DNA of 64,000 nucleotides from Lingula anatina. Its lineage: Eukaryota > Brachiopoda > Lingulata > Lingulida > Lingulidae. How positions within the stretch are numbered: position 1 is the first letter of the stretch; each line of letters begins with the position of its first letter. The position numbers and the translations under genes are program-made. Under the pieces are notes generated by a model. The model worked only from the letters and a program-made list of their open reading frames with translations. It did not search any database and was not told the origin of the DNA. Below are positions 11,283 through 25,285 of this stretch, piece after piece. Location of the stretch: contig NW_019775842.1 of the NCBI RefSeq assembly GCF_001039355.2, positions 25,453 to 89,452 on the forward strand, read 5' to 3'.

Positions 11283-14200
11283 CTGGAAAATATATGAAAA
11301 ACCATTGTTATAATATACTATAAACTCTATCTACTTGACTGGGAGTTATTGACTGAATAAACCACAAAAAAGGTATAGTAATTACAGTACCCTTTCCATC
11401 ACTATTCACAGTCACTTATCTTTCCATTAAGAACAGTGTTATTATCTCTGTTAATTACTTCAGGCAGCTATAATAAAGACATAACAAGGACAAATGGCAC
11501 ATCACTAATTGCAGAACATGAAAAATGGGAATTAAAAAATTAACACAATTAGTACAAAGTAACATCAGTAGCAGAATGCTTGACTTAATTTGTCTATAAT
11601 TTAATAACTTCATAAGTGCACTTTCAGAAAATTCAACATCTGGCAGTATAGTTAAACACATTTTAAGAAATATTGGCTTTTGGGTCCAAGCAAGAATCCA
11701 TTACCAGTCCAATCCATTGGTGATGCATTCTAGATCCAAGTTGATACTAGATACATAGTATTAATCACTCTTGACAAAATATCTAACAATGGGCTACTAA
11801 TTGACAATGCAATATTCAAAGCTAACAGCAGAGTATCTGGGGCCTATGTAGTCGAACAATAAGTAATAATAAGGCCTGAGGAAAATTATATCCGTTTTAC
11901 AACACTACGTAAATGAATCATCTCCATGAGAACAGACAATAGAGACTGATCAGATCATTAGCGGCCACCTGCCACTAACACACAATCATATGTTGTGCCA
12001 TCATTGGATATTACTGTCATACTTGTATTTGCTAGTGTACAGTTTCCAAAATATTTCTCATCATTTCCAAACTCAGCATTTGCAAACTGTCCAATATTGA
12101 TGTTTTATAGTTGTAGCAATTGTTTTAATTAACGAAACAGTGCCAAATGTGGTTTAATTTTTTTTTACCTTTTTTAAAAATTAAAAGAATGGTCTATTAT
12201 AATAGGCACTTTTTCTATGCTCAACTTTTTGAGTAGTGAAAAAATGTCTCTCAACTTTTCTTGCAAACACAACCGAATCTCAATGGTAATAAATCACATA
12301 CCCATATATGGTAACTGAGTTCTGTGGCAGTCAGGTCTACATGAATTATAACTCTATAATTTATCCAAAAATCTGAATTAACCCACACTGAGTCTATTCC
12401 TAGCAGACCATCCTCTCCGAACAGACATCAAGAGATAGCAATCTTAAACACCCAGTGCCTTATTAGGCTTGAATGACTAAAATCAAGGAGCTGACAATCT
12501 AAACTGTGGGTGTGGTATTTCTTCATGACAGTGAGGCATCAGGAAAACAATGTGTCATCTAAATACAAGAAAGGCTGTACATGCACTATTTACCCCTTTT
12601 GGCCTGAAATTGCCAAGACATACGATATGCATTTATTTTCTAATGGGCATTCCTCCTCCCACAAAGAAGAAATTATGACCTATAACTAACCAAACCCGAC
12701 TCTGATGTCTTTTATGAAATGGCTTTGCAGGCAATAACTGCTTTGGTAAGGGAGACCCTTTTTTCTCTTTCCTTGAGTTGAAATTTTATACTCACTGAAA
12801 TCATGGTTTGTAAGGTGTGCCTTCAAGGTTAATATAAGTGTACACATTAATAAAATTGTCACTTCTAAAAGATCCATCCTCAAATCCACAGGGTTAACAT
12901 TACCCATATTTTCCAATAGTATATAAACATAACATATGCCAAATGATTCACCATATTCTGAAATATAGCTGAAAAAAGGAAGGAAAAAAAATATTGTGAG
13001 TGTTAATTTCACTGGAATTTTTTTTAATGAGTATGATTCAAAACATTGGTGCTACATTCTAATTTTAATTCTTCTAGTTCTTATTTTCCCATTCTAAAAA
13101 ATCTAACTTCTGCCAGTAGATGGAATCAAAGGCCTTGCAGTGCACAAATTATTCCACATCAGACATAGGTATGACTGATGGCTTCCATATAGTCATGCCT
13201 GCCAGTTACAAAATACAACACTTATGGACTGCCCTAATTCAGCAAGACTTAAACTATATCTATCTGATAAGGACCCAGTGGTATCCATTTTCATTCTTAT
13301 CACATGTTTAAGTAGCTAGATTGAGCACAAGTCCCCAGCTATGCAATTTACATCTCCATCTTGATGAAAATCTGCACCAATATGTCCTTTTCTACCACCC
13401 CCTGATCCACCTACATTTACAATTTCACCTTTACAAAACAAGAAGCCATCACACTCAAACATTACTGACAAAAGCAATGCTACATTGTTTAATTGTCAAA
13501 AAAGTACAACCTACATTAAAACAACAAACTGTGCTTTCATAAAAAAAAACTTCTCATTAAGCCACAAATGTAATAGTGACACAAAACAAATACACTACGT
13601 CTTCTGTCCTTCGGTCATTTATATTTGACTGCATTAGTCACTGCCCCAGTGTGGCTGACTAGTCAAAAATGTCTTTTTCACATGGGACTGGACAATAGTA
13701 ACATAAAAAACCACAAATCTGAGACCTAGATATGACAAATGGAAACCAAGTGACCACAAGAAAAGGTTATTTATGATTGTGTTTGGAAAAGGCACTCCAT
13801 TGTCTTCTAACAGCTTTAATCACTGGATACCATATCAGATACAAAAAAAGAGCTATTTTTGCACACTTTGCAGAAAAAAATTTGTGTCATTCTGTTGTGC
13901 TGTCATTTTGATACATATATATGCTTTGAATATTGATTTCATCTTTCTTCAGTAATATATTGGGAACACTACATTTTCATAATTCTGGAAGCACAGGTTC
14001 AGTTAGTCTGGAGTATAATACAAATTATAATAAGCATACTGGATATCATCATAGCAATCAAATGCATAGGAATACAATAATAAAGGGATTTCTTCTCAAG
14101 AGAGTCAAGACCAATCATCTCCAATGTGCATATATGCCTTTAAGGCACATAAATTGCAGAATGTATTTAATTGTGTGATTTGAGCATAAAAGCTAAGAGC

Positions 14201-17200
14201 TATACATCTCTAGATTTTGGAAAAATACATTAGGAAGTTGGGAAGATTTGGAAAGGAATGACTAATCTTATAGTTAAAAGCAGTTATCAAAAGAAAAAAA
14301 ATAAATATCCTTCTTATCCAATAGGTGAATCTAGTTATATGAATGTTTGGGAATTTTTTGGGGTCAATATTTTATAGCAAAAGCAAGTCCAGTGCACTTT
14401 CCAAGTACCTGGAACAAATTACATGAGGTAGTAAAAGATACCCTTGCAAAATCACTACTGAAATAGATCACTTTGGCCCTTAATGCTTCTAAAATGTTAA
14501 GTTCACCAAACACCTGAACATATTTTACTCAACCATATAGCAGAACATTGGAAAACAGAAGACAGCCCCAGGGAAAAATAGGGAATAGGGAACCTAGGGA
14601 AAATATTTTATATATATACAAAAAAAGCATTGCACCTAAGAATACAAAGTATTGATGGTAAAGGCCACAAGAGAGAACAAGATCCTAGGTTTTACACCGA
14701 AAAAAATCAATACGAAACATTGACTTCCATGGACAGTTGGCAAGCAGTGATAACAGATATTCCCATTTGTCTGCAGAAAAGCCATTTATTCTGCTCTAAC
14801 TGCCTTTGTAGGTTTATGCAACTGAAAGGCATTTTCTTTAATATCCAGTAGAAGCAGACTATGTGATTTTCATCCGACTTGGCATGTTCTTCTGCCAATC
14901 AATACAAAGAAATTCAACCAAAAGAAACTCTTGCATCGAGGTAAAACAAGTATAGTATATTTGTATGCTGAAAATATTCAGCCACACAATCTTCCTATAC
15001 AGGCCTTAATAAATGAAGTGTTGTTTTCAATCTGTGAGTAACAAATAAGTGACTTTAGAATCATAATTTAATATTCATATTCCAACTCTTAGCATCAAGT
15101 TACCAATTCCAAATCACTAGTCCCCTTATTTGCCCTTTCGACACTTTCATTATGTGCTGAAGATTATGAAGAGCATATTTCACATTGTCCATGAATTTAC
15201 AGAGCATAGCAATTAATAATTTCCAACTTCAAATTTAGGCAATTATGTAGGAGCTGGGTCTTGGTGAAGATGTCTAAATCATCTCCCATTTGTTAATATA
15301 GAAAAAAGTGGAAAAAATATAACTCTTTTATGATATGGAATCTCGCATAGTTCTAACATGCAATTCCTTGTACTAGTATGTATACAGTAACTACTTTATC
15401 TTTTCAATGGGCATTTATTATTATACCTTCAGATACATAACTTTAAAATAAAAAAATTTACATTTTTATGTAGCATTTAGAAGCATAGAGTAACCTGCTT
15501 TTTAATTTTGTTGCTACCACTAAATGGCAGTTATTTCCCCCATTGAAAAGATCAAGTAATTACCGTCTCCTGCCACATTGTAAATAAATCTTTAAGTTAG
15601 TGGAAAAAAGAGCCTGAATCACAAGAGACCAGAATGAAAGCTGAAAAAAAAAACTTTACAAACTGTTTGAAGTCAATAGCTTGATGCTTGGAGTTAGTAT
15701 TGGCAAAATCTGTTCAAATTTATTCAGTGAGCAAAGTCACCAATTCACGAACGACAATAATCATTTATATGGCCTGTCAAAGCAATGAAAATTTGGCACT
15801 ATTCTTTTGGACTTTTTTTGACAAAAAAAAAAAAAAAATTAATGTATAGACCTATACTAACCTGCATACCAGTTGAACCCCCTATCTGGAGCTCGCAGCC
15901 TTCCTCTGTGAAATTGTCGTGTGTTATACTCCCCCAGACCAAATAAAAGATGACAAGGCTCATGATCAGCTGGTGTACACTTCCAACCAATTCCTACCAC
16001 CAAGACCAACATGACCCCAAGACCTGGAAAATAACAATAAAAAGGCAAATTAAATTTTTTCAACCAATAAAGAAAGGTATAAACATCACGTTTGCTTCTA
16101 AAGATAAATAAATGAACAAATAAGTAAATAAAATAATTTTCAAAAAAAAATAATAATAATAAAATAGAATTATACCTACAGATAAGATGAAAAATTTAAA
16201 AAGTGGCAGAGTTCTCAGTTGTGTTGTAAAGCAAGATTTATCAAAATTCATCACCAAAGGGGAGAAAGATCAAATATTTCATATCCTTTTTAATTTTTGC
16301 TAAGACATGTGCGGGATCTTACGAACATAAACTATATATAAAAATCTATCTTTATTACACATATATACAGCTTATCAAATCACAACTGGCACCAGTGACA
16401 TATTTATTCTTTTGCTTCATCAGCTGGTTTTATTACACATCCTGTTATGGTAGGACAAAGGCCCTTTTCAAACTGTGTAGTATATTCCTCTGTATTGCAA
16501 TGTTTTGATAAAAGTGTCACCTTGATAGCTTGGCTATTACGCAACAGAGTCCTCAAAACTGAGTTCCCATGCTCGACCCAGGCAGTTAACTGGATTTTAA
16601 TTTATTTTAACAGTTGGAAGCAAACTTATGAAAAAGAGTTTTAAAAAACTACAGCATAATTATATGTTAAGACCAGTAAAAGTGTTGTGATACAGATTGG
16701 TATACTGTAGGATATAAAAAGGTCCAAAGACTCCTCTGCATATAATAGTAAATCATTTGTTTAAATACAAACTCCTCTATTCTCTTTCACAATGGTGTTT
16801 GCTTGTATTCCCTTGGCAGCTTATTCACCACACACTTACAATGATATGATATCTGCCTTATATGTTTATTTAATATCTGCTATACTATTACTAAGGCAGA
16901 GTAACCCAAAGAAGCATGAGGACTTAACAAGATCAATGTAATCAATACATGTTCTTGTTCCCAAATGACCTGATTTATATTGTTGAACAGGTAGGCCTAA
17001 ATTGTATTCTATAGTCCTAGAAATGTGCACAAAAGAGTAATAGTCAATGTTTGTAACCTTTATAGTATATACTTCATATTGGTCAGCAATTATTAATAAA
17101 CTCATTTATAAGGGGTCAATTTTTCAAACTATAAATATACTATAAATTCATACATTTATTTTACAGGTTTCATCATTAATATCAAAAGCTACTATACTTT

Positions 17201-20200
17201 AGCTGCTCTGTGTTCAAATGACACAAATAAAGGAGTCTATTATTACTTTCTGTGATTTTATGGCAGAATTCATTAAAAATATAGACAAGCAACTGTCAGA
17301 GCTGGGTAAATAAAGGTACAAAGCAGGTGTTTTACACAGACATACACCATGTCATATCAGAGTCACACAACATTGTTAGTCAAATATAAATAAAAAATAA
17401 GCAGCCTCTATAGTAGTGCTATATGTCATGCCATGATGTACCTATTCTATATCTTAACATTTCACATTTTATATACTGCAGAATAAGAGAGTGAATGTTA
17501 AATAGAAGGCTCAAGCATTGGAGAGTGATGTGCTCATGTCAGGAAAACCGACAGTCAAGTATTACAATGTTTGTCTTTACGAAACTGCAAATATCTGTAG
17601 AAAAAAGGACAGATGACCCAGTTTATATATCAATGCAGAGTTACCAAGTCAAAGGTTTAGCAGCATGGAAAGTGAAGTAGTACCTGCCCCATAACTTGAA
17701 AGCATCGCGCATTGCGAGCGTCTCGATTCCATAATTTGCCCATACTCACCCCATATAATACATTGTAGCCTTTATTTGATATCGCTGTTCGCAATGCGCT
17801 ATGCTTTCGAGTTACGAGGCCATGATAGTGATATGCCACTGTGACTCAAACAAAACTTTAGACAAAGATACGAGGACAAATATTAGCGTCAAAACCCTCG
17901 AACTATTGTTTGGATCAGTTTTTTTTCATAAGCAAAATTAAGACTCGGAAGTCATCAAAATTTGAGCAGCTGTACATGTCAAAATTGCATAAATCTCATT
18001 CAATCTATAATTGACAGACTATATATTATAAAAGATGCCACCTGTTTCAAGGCATATCACTTACAAGTAGAGAAGATAAGGATATGCTTGACCTCCCAAC
18101 AAAACTTATATATATGATCCATTGTACACATACTCTGAACATGTCTGCTTGCCTTAAGTGTTGTTCTTATTATGAAATGTTATTCTATGTGAAGTAAATA
18201 ACATGTTGTTATTTTCTGAAAGGATGAACAATAGAACAGTAGGGCAAACATTTATATTTTTGTTTGGTTTAGTTAAAATCCTTATGGAATTGGCTTTTTT
18301 CTTCCCCATATTTTATTTAGTTTTGCTGCCTCTGTATAATTGTACTATTCAGTTGCATTATGCCCTGTCCAAATATAGCCTTTGTTTGGAACAATATAGC
18401 TAAGGACTTTCTGTCATAGTGCTTTGACTGATGGCTTAAGTCAAAAAGAATTAACATGACATTCATCTATCAGTCACTTCTGACCCTCTTAATAGTTTCT
18501 ATTCTGTTCTTTGTGCATCACATTAAATCCATATGGAATTTGCTTATTTGTTTCATGTTAGAGACCAATTTAGTTCTGTCTTACATTTCCAAAGTGCAAG
18601 CGCTTTTCCTGGCTAAACAATCTTATCTTGCATCTTCTACTCTTTAATTTAGCAAGGAGGAACATATCCTCTCTGATAAATATACTGTGTGATATATGTA
18701 CTATGTCGCATTCTAATATTGAATGTTATACTTGAAGATATTGATGAAACAGGTGGGAGTGAAACAGTTATTTTTCTTTATGTTTGTTTTTCATTGTATG
18801 TACCTGTGGTGCAGCTTTATCTTCATTGATTGTGGGCTGGCTAAAATATATGGCATATGTTAAACAGCAGTGAAAGGAAGGTATAATTACCTGTTACATA
18901 TCCAAAACATGCATAATATCTGATTATGCTAAATAAGTGTTAATTTTAAGGAAGTTGTAGAGTGGTTTCTACATGTGTATATATTGGTTACCCCCTGTAA
19001 TGTGGATGTTCACGCATTAATAGCCTGCCATTTTCATTATAAACCTGGTGGTAATTTAAACACCTGTCCAGCAACATCTCTGTATCAATTTTCAGTTACA
19101 GGAAGAAACCTAACATGCTGTTTCCTGCTGCAAGCTGCTGAAACATAGTTTTTTTTTNCGAAGCCTATGTGATTTTCATCCGACTTGGCATGTTCTTCTG
19201 CCAATCAATACAAAGAAATTCAACCAAAAGAAACTCTTGCATCGAGGTAAAACAAGTATAGTATATTTGTATGCTGAAAATATTCAGCCACACATTCTTC
19301 CTATACAGGCCTTAATAAATGAAGTGTTGTTTTCAATCTGTGAGTAACAAATAAGTGACTTTAGAATCATAATTTAATATTCATATTCCAACTCTTAGCA
19401 TCAAGTTACCAATTCCAAATCACTAGTCCCCTTATTTGCCTTTTGGACACTTTCATTATGTGCTGAAGATTTTGAAGAGCATATTTCACATTGTCCATGA
19501 ATTTACAGAGCATAGCAATTAATAATTTCCAACTTCAAATTAAGGCAATTATGTAGGAGCATTACTGGGTCTTGGTGAAGATGTCTAAATCATCTCCCAT
19601 TTGTTAATATAGAAAAAAGTGGAAAAAATATAACTCTTTTATGATATGGAATCTCGCATAGTTCTAACATGCAATTCCTTGTACTAGTATGTATACAGTA
19701 ACTCCTTTATCTTTTCAATGGGCATTAATTATTATACCTTCAGATACATAACTTTAAAATAAAAAAATTTACATTTTTATGTAGCATTTAGAAGCATAGA
19801 GTAACCTGCTTTTTATTTTATTTTATGTAGCATTTAGAAGCATAGAGTAACCTGCTTTTTAATTTTGTTGCTACCACTAAATGGCAGTTATTTCCCCCAT
19901 TGAAAAGATCAAGTAATTACTGTCTCCTGCCACATTGTAAATAAATCTTTAAGTTAGTGGAAAAAAGAGCCTGAATCACAAGAGACCAGAATGAAAGCTG
20001 AAAAAAAAACTTAACAAACTGTTTGAAGTCAATAGCTTGATGCTTGTAGTTAGTATTGGCAAAATCTGTTCAAATTTATTCAGTGAGCAAAGTCACCAAT
20101 TCACGAACGACAATAATCATTTATATGGCCTGTCAAAGCAATGAAAATTTGGCACTATTCTTTTGGACTTTTTTTGACAAAAAAAAAAAAAAAATTAATA

Positions 20201-23200
20201 TATAGACCTATACTAACCTGCATACCAGTTGAACCCCCTATCTGGAGCTCGCAGCCTTCCTCTGTGAAATTGTCGTGTGTTATACTCCCCCAGACCAAAT
20301 AAAAGATGACAAGGCTCATGATCAGCTGGTGTACACTTCCAACCAATTCCTACCACCAAGACCAACATGACCCCAAGACCTGGAAAATAACAATAAAAAG
20401 GCAAATTAAATTTTTTCAACCAATAAAGAAAGGTATAAACATCACGTTTGCTTCTAAAGATAAATAAATGAACGAATAAATAAATAAAATAATTTTCAAA
20501 AAAAAAAAAATAATAATAATAAAATAGAATTATACCTACAGATAAGATGAAAAATTTAAAAAGTGTCAGAGTTCTCAGTTGTGTTGTAAAGCAAGATTTA
20601 TCAAAATTCATCACCAAAGGGGAGAAAGATCAAATATTTCATATCCTTTTTAATTTTTGCTAAGACATGTGCGGGATCTTACGAACATAAACTATATATA
20701 AAAATCTATCTTTATTACACATATATACAGCTTATCAAATCACAACTGGCACCAGTGACATATTTATTCTTTTGCTTCATCAGCTGGTTTTATTACACAT
20801 CCTGTTATGGTAGGACAAAGGCCCTTTTCAAACTGTGTAGTATATTCCTCTGTATTGCAATGTTTTGATAAAGTGTCACCTTGATAGCTGGGCTATTACG
20901 CAACAGAGTCCTCAAAACTGAGTTCCCATGCTCGACCCAGGCAGTTAACTGGATTTTAATTTATTTTAACAGTTGGAAGCAAACTTATGAAAAAGAGTTT
21001 TAAAAAACTACAGCATAATTATATGTTAAGACCAGTAAAAGTGTTGTGATACAGATTGGTATACTGTACGATATAAAAAGGTCCAAAGACTCCTCTGCAT
21101 ATAATAGTAAATCATTTGTTTAAATACGAACTCCTCTATTCTCTTTCACAATGGTGTTTGCTTGTATTCCCTTGGCAGCTTATTCACCACACACTTAGAA
21201 TGATATGATATCTGCCTTATATGTTTATTTAATATCTGCTATACTATTACTAAGGCAGTGTAACCCAAAGAAGCATGAGGACTTAACAAGATCAATGTAA
21301 TCAATACATGTTCTTGTTCCCAAATGACCTGATTTATATTGTTGAACAGGTAGGCCTAAATTGTATTCTATAGTCTTAGAAATGTGCACAAAAGAGTAAT
21401 AGTCAATGTTTGTAACCTTTATAGTATATACTTCATATTGGTCAGCAATTATTAATAAACTCATTTATAAGGGGTCAATTTTTCAAACTATAAATATACT
21501 ATAAATTCATACTTTTATTTTACAGGTTTCATCATTAATATCAAAAGCTACTATACTTTAGCTGCTCTGTGTTCAAATGACACAAATAAAGGAGTCTATT
21601 ATTACTTTCTGTGATTTTATGGCAGAATTCATTAAAAATATAGACAAGCAACTGTCAGAGCTGGGTAAATAAAGGTACAAAGCAGGTGTTTTACACAGAC
21701 ATACACCATGTCATATCAGAGTCACACAACATTGTTAGTCAAATATAAATAAAAAATAAGCAGCCTCTATAGTAGTGCTTTATATCATGCCATGATATAC
21801 CTATGCTATGTCTTAACATTTCACATTTAATATACTGCAGAATAAGAGAGTGAATGTTAAATAGAAGGCTCAAGCATTGGCGAGTGATGTGCTCATGTCA
21901 GGAAAACTGACAGTCATTCAAGTATTACAATGTTTGTCTTTTCAAAACTGCAAATATCTGTAGAAAAAAAGGGCTGATGACCCAGTTTAAATATCAATGT
22001 AGGGTTACCGAGCCTGATACACCTAAGCCCCGTAACTCGAAAGCATCGCACATTGCGACCGAGCACAAGCACCTTGATTCCATAACTCGCCCCATATAAT
22101 ACATTGTAGCCTCTATGTGATATTGCTATTCGCAATGCGCGATGCTTTGGAGTTACGGGGCCCTGATAGTAATATTCTATACTGTGCCACTGTGACTCAA
22201 ACAAAACTTTAGACAAAGATACGAGGACAAATGTTAGCATCATAGACCAAAACCCTCCAACTATTGTTTGGATCAGTTATTTTTCATAAGCAAAATTAAG
22301 ACATGGAAGTCATCAAAATTTGAGCAGCTGTACATGTCAAAATTGCATAAATCTCATTCAATCTATAATTGACAGACTATATATTATAAAAGATGCCACC
22401 TGTTCCATGGCATATCACTTACAAGTAGAGAAGATAAGGATATGCTTGACCTCCCAACAAAACTTATATATATGATCCATTGTACACATACTCTGAACAT
22501 GTCTGCTTGCCTTAAGTGTTGTTCTTATTATGAAATGTTATTCTATATAAAGTAAATAACATGTTGTTATCTTTTCTGAAAGGATGAACAATAGAACAGT
22601 AGGGCAAATATTTATATTTTTGTTTGGTTTAGTTAAAATCCTTATGGAATTTGCTTTTTTCTACCCCATATTTTATTTAGTTTTGCTGCCTTTGTATGAT
22701 TGTACTATTCAGTTGCATTATGCCCTGTCCAAATATAGCCTTTGTTTGGAACAATATAGCTAAGGACTTTCTGTCATAGTACTTTGACTGATGGCTTAAG
22801 TCAAAAAGAATTAACATGACATTCATCTATCAGTCTCTTCTGACCCTCTTAATAGTTTCTATTCTGTTCTTTGTGCATCACATTAAATCCATATGGAATT
22901 TGCTTATTTGTTTCATGTTTGAGACCAATTTAGTTCTGTCTTACATGTCGAAAGTGCAAGCACTTTTCCTGACTAAACAATCTTATCTTGCATCTTCTAC
23001 TCTTTAATTTAGCAAGGAGGAACATATCCTCTCTGATAAATATACTGTGTGATATATGTACTATGTCGCATTCTAATATTGAATGTTATACTTGAAGATA
23101 TTGATGAAACAGGTGGGAGTGAAACAGTTACTTTTCTTTATGTTTGTTTTTCATTGTATGTACCTGTGGTGCAGCTTTATCTTCATTGATTGTGGGCTGG

Positions 23201-25253
23201 CTAAAATATATGGCATATGTTAAACAGCAGTGAAAGGAAGGTATAATTACCTGTTACATATCCAAAACATGCATAATATCTGATTATGCTAAATAAGTGT
23301 TAATTTTAAGGAAGTTGTAGAGTGGTTTCTACATGTGTGTATATTGGTTACCCCCTGTAATGTGGATGTTCACGCATTAATAGCCTGCCATTTTCATTAT
23401 AAACCTGGTGGTAATTTAAACACCTGTCCAGCAACATCTCTGTATCAATTTTCAGTTACAGGAAGAAACCTAACATGCTGTTTCCTGCTGCAAGCTGCTG
23501 AAACATAGTTTTTTTTATTTTTCCCATTAAAGGAAATGGTATGACCTTGCCTGTGTAAAGCAATGAGGCTGGCTTCCTAATGTTTCAGTGCTCTGTATAA
23601 AAAAATAGATTTCTTTGACACCAAGGAAATTGCATTTTTTATTTTATCATCTTGTAGGTTGTCATTTTCATGTGCTGTTTTACTATTGACTAAATCTCTA
23701 AAGTGGCATGACAACAGCCAAGAATACCTATATAGTCAGCATCAAATACCATACAAATACAAAGCCCTTCAATGAAATGACCAATATAATTTCATGTTAG
23801 AGAATATGAAAAGGTCACACATTCAATGTAAAAAATCTTTTAAATATAGTCAACACTGGTAAATCTTACTAACCTCCGTTTAGATTAACAATCTGAAATG
23901 GAATTACATTCTTTGATGTATTTACATCTGAAATGTGCACTTTAAATACGACCACAATCAAATTTTCTTTCATAAATATTTATTGAATAACACCAACACC
24001 TTGAAAGAAACACCACAATCATATTGCATCAACAAGCACAAGACAAAGAAAAACTCCACTCTATGTTTCGATTAAAAAGACTGAAAATATTTGAACCGGT
24101 CCCTTTCTTTGGTATTTAAATACCTTACAGGTCAATTTTCACCTGTTCATAGACTAAACAAAATGAAATAAAATTGTCCAGAGTGCATAAAATAATAGGA
24201 ACATGTGGGAGGGAAAGAAAAGATTAAAACCAGACGCATTTAAAAAGATCTGTTAGATCAAAGACCTGCATACAACAAACAGTTGCAAACCTTTCAACTC
24301 CTCCATTGACAGAAAATAAAACCATTACTTGTAGCTGTTTGTTGCAGTTTAATTCTATATATCAGACAGAACTAACACATCATCTTAAAGAACTGAAATC
24401 ACATTCTTTTCAGCAAAACATCTGTTATAGAATATGTTATAACATTAATACTTCATTCCAGACTAGTTTAACATGCAAATGCAATTGGGCTCTTCCTGAT
24501 CTCTGGTTAGGAATACACTTGGAACAATTTAGATCATATCTCCTTTGATATGTCATGTATTGCCCAGCGTCTTTGCCAAAAAATATCGACTTTTAAATCA
24601 ACAACATAAAAAGTCCATTATTTTTGCAATTCAAAAATGCTCTGCTTATCTTCAATACATGTTTTTTAAATTCTTATCATTTTAAGTTTTTCCTTGTGCT
24701 TTTAAGGCAACCATTTTCATATACAAATTTCAAAACATACATTCTATATTAATGCAATCAAAATACTGGCATGCACTATATGTGCAAAACAATGACAGGT
24801 CCCAGATAGATGTGTCACTCCAAACTCATGCATATCTTGAGTATCAGTATCAGTGTGTGCCATCTTTACTTTAATCCCATATACAGAGCAATTCAGTTGC
24901 AAGCATCAGTGCTTAAGAGAATTACTACTAAAATATTGATTCAGCCCAAGAATGCCTCCAAAATGACAGGCTTAAAACCGCCAAAGGTGATGCAGTGACA
25001 TTCTGATAATGCGTCTGGAATATCACAACCTAACACAGAACTTTCAACAATTTGGTTCCCTAATTGGGTATACTTATGGCATGGGAATCACATATATTAG
25101 ATATTTTTCTACCAGCCAAACTGTTAAGAGAATTAACAAAATTGCTGGGCTCTCTCAGGTGCAATCTTTATCATACCTCTGTTGACAGAGTAACCAAACT
25201 TATCTAATGGCATGTCACTGCAATGATGGTTAGATACAAAGTTTAAAAGGCAA

Positions 25254-25285
<32 letters not shown>

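Larger units (their letters stand above)
14851..19157. repeat. Contig-end overlap, copy 1 (allele of 19159-23516)
   Basis: Runs up to the single N at 19158. It matches 19159-23516 throughout in the same orientation, with scattered SNPs and small indels, including a duplication of about 45 bp present only in the second copy near 19780-19865. It is best read as the same genomic interval on the other haplotype rather than a real tandem duplication. Confidence 0.9.
19159..23516. repeat. Contig-start overlap, copy 2 (allele of 14851-19157)
   Basis: Starts immediately after the N and follows 14851-19157 base for base with allelic-scale differences. After 23516 the sequence continues uniquely into the rest of the intron and the first coding exon. 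Confidence 0.9.

Noticed and set aside
15862-20379. Tandem duplication of a 162-bp TM exon as a mutually exclusive exon pair
   Set aside because: The duplication is bounded by the N at 19158 and covers 4.3 kb of intron as well; a haplotype overlap explains it fully.
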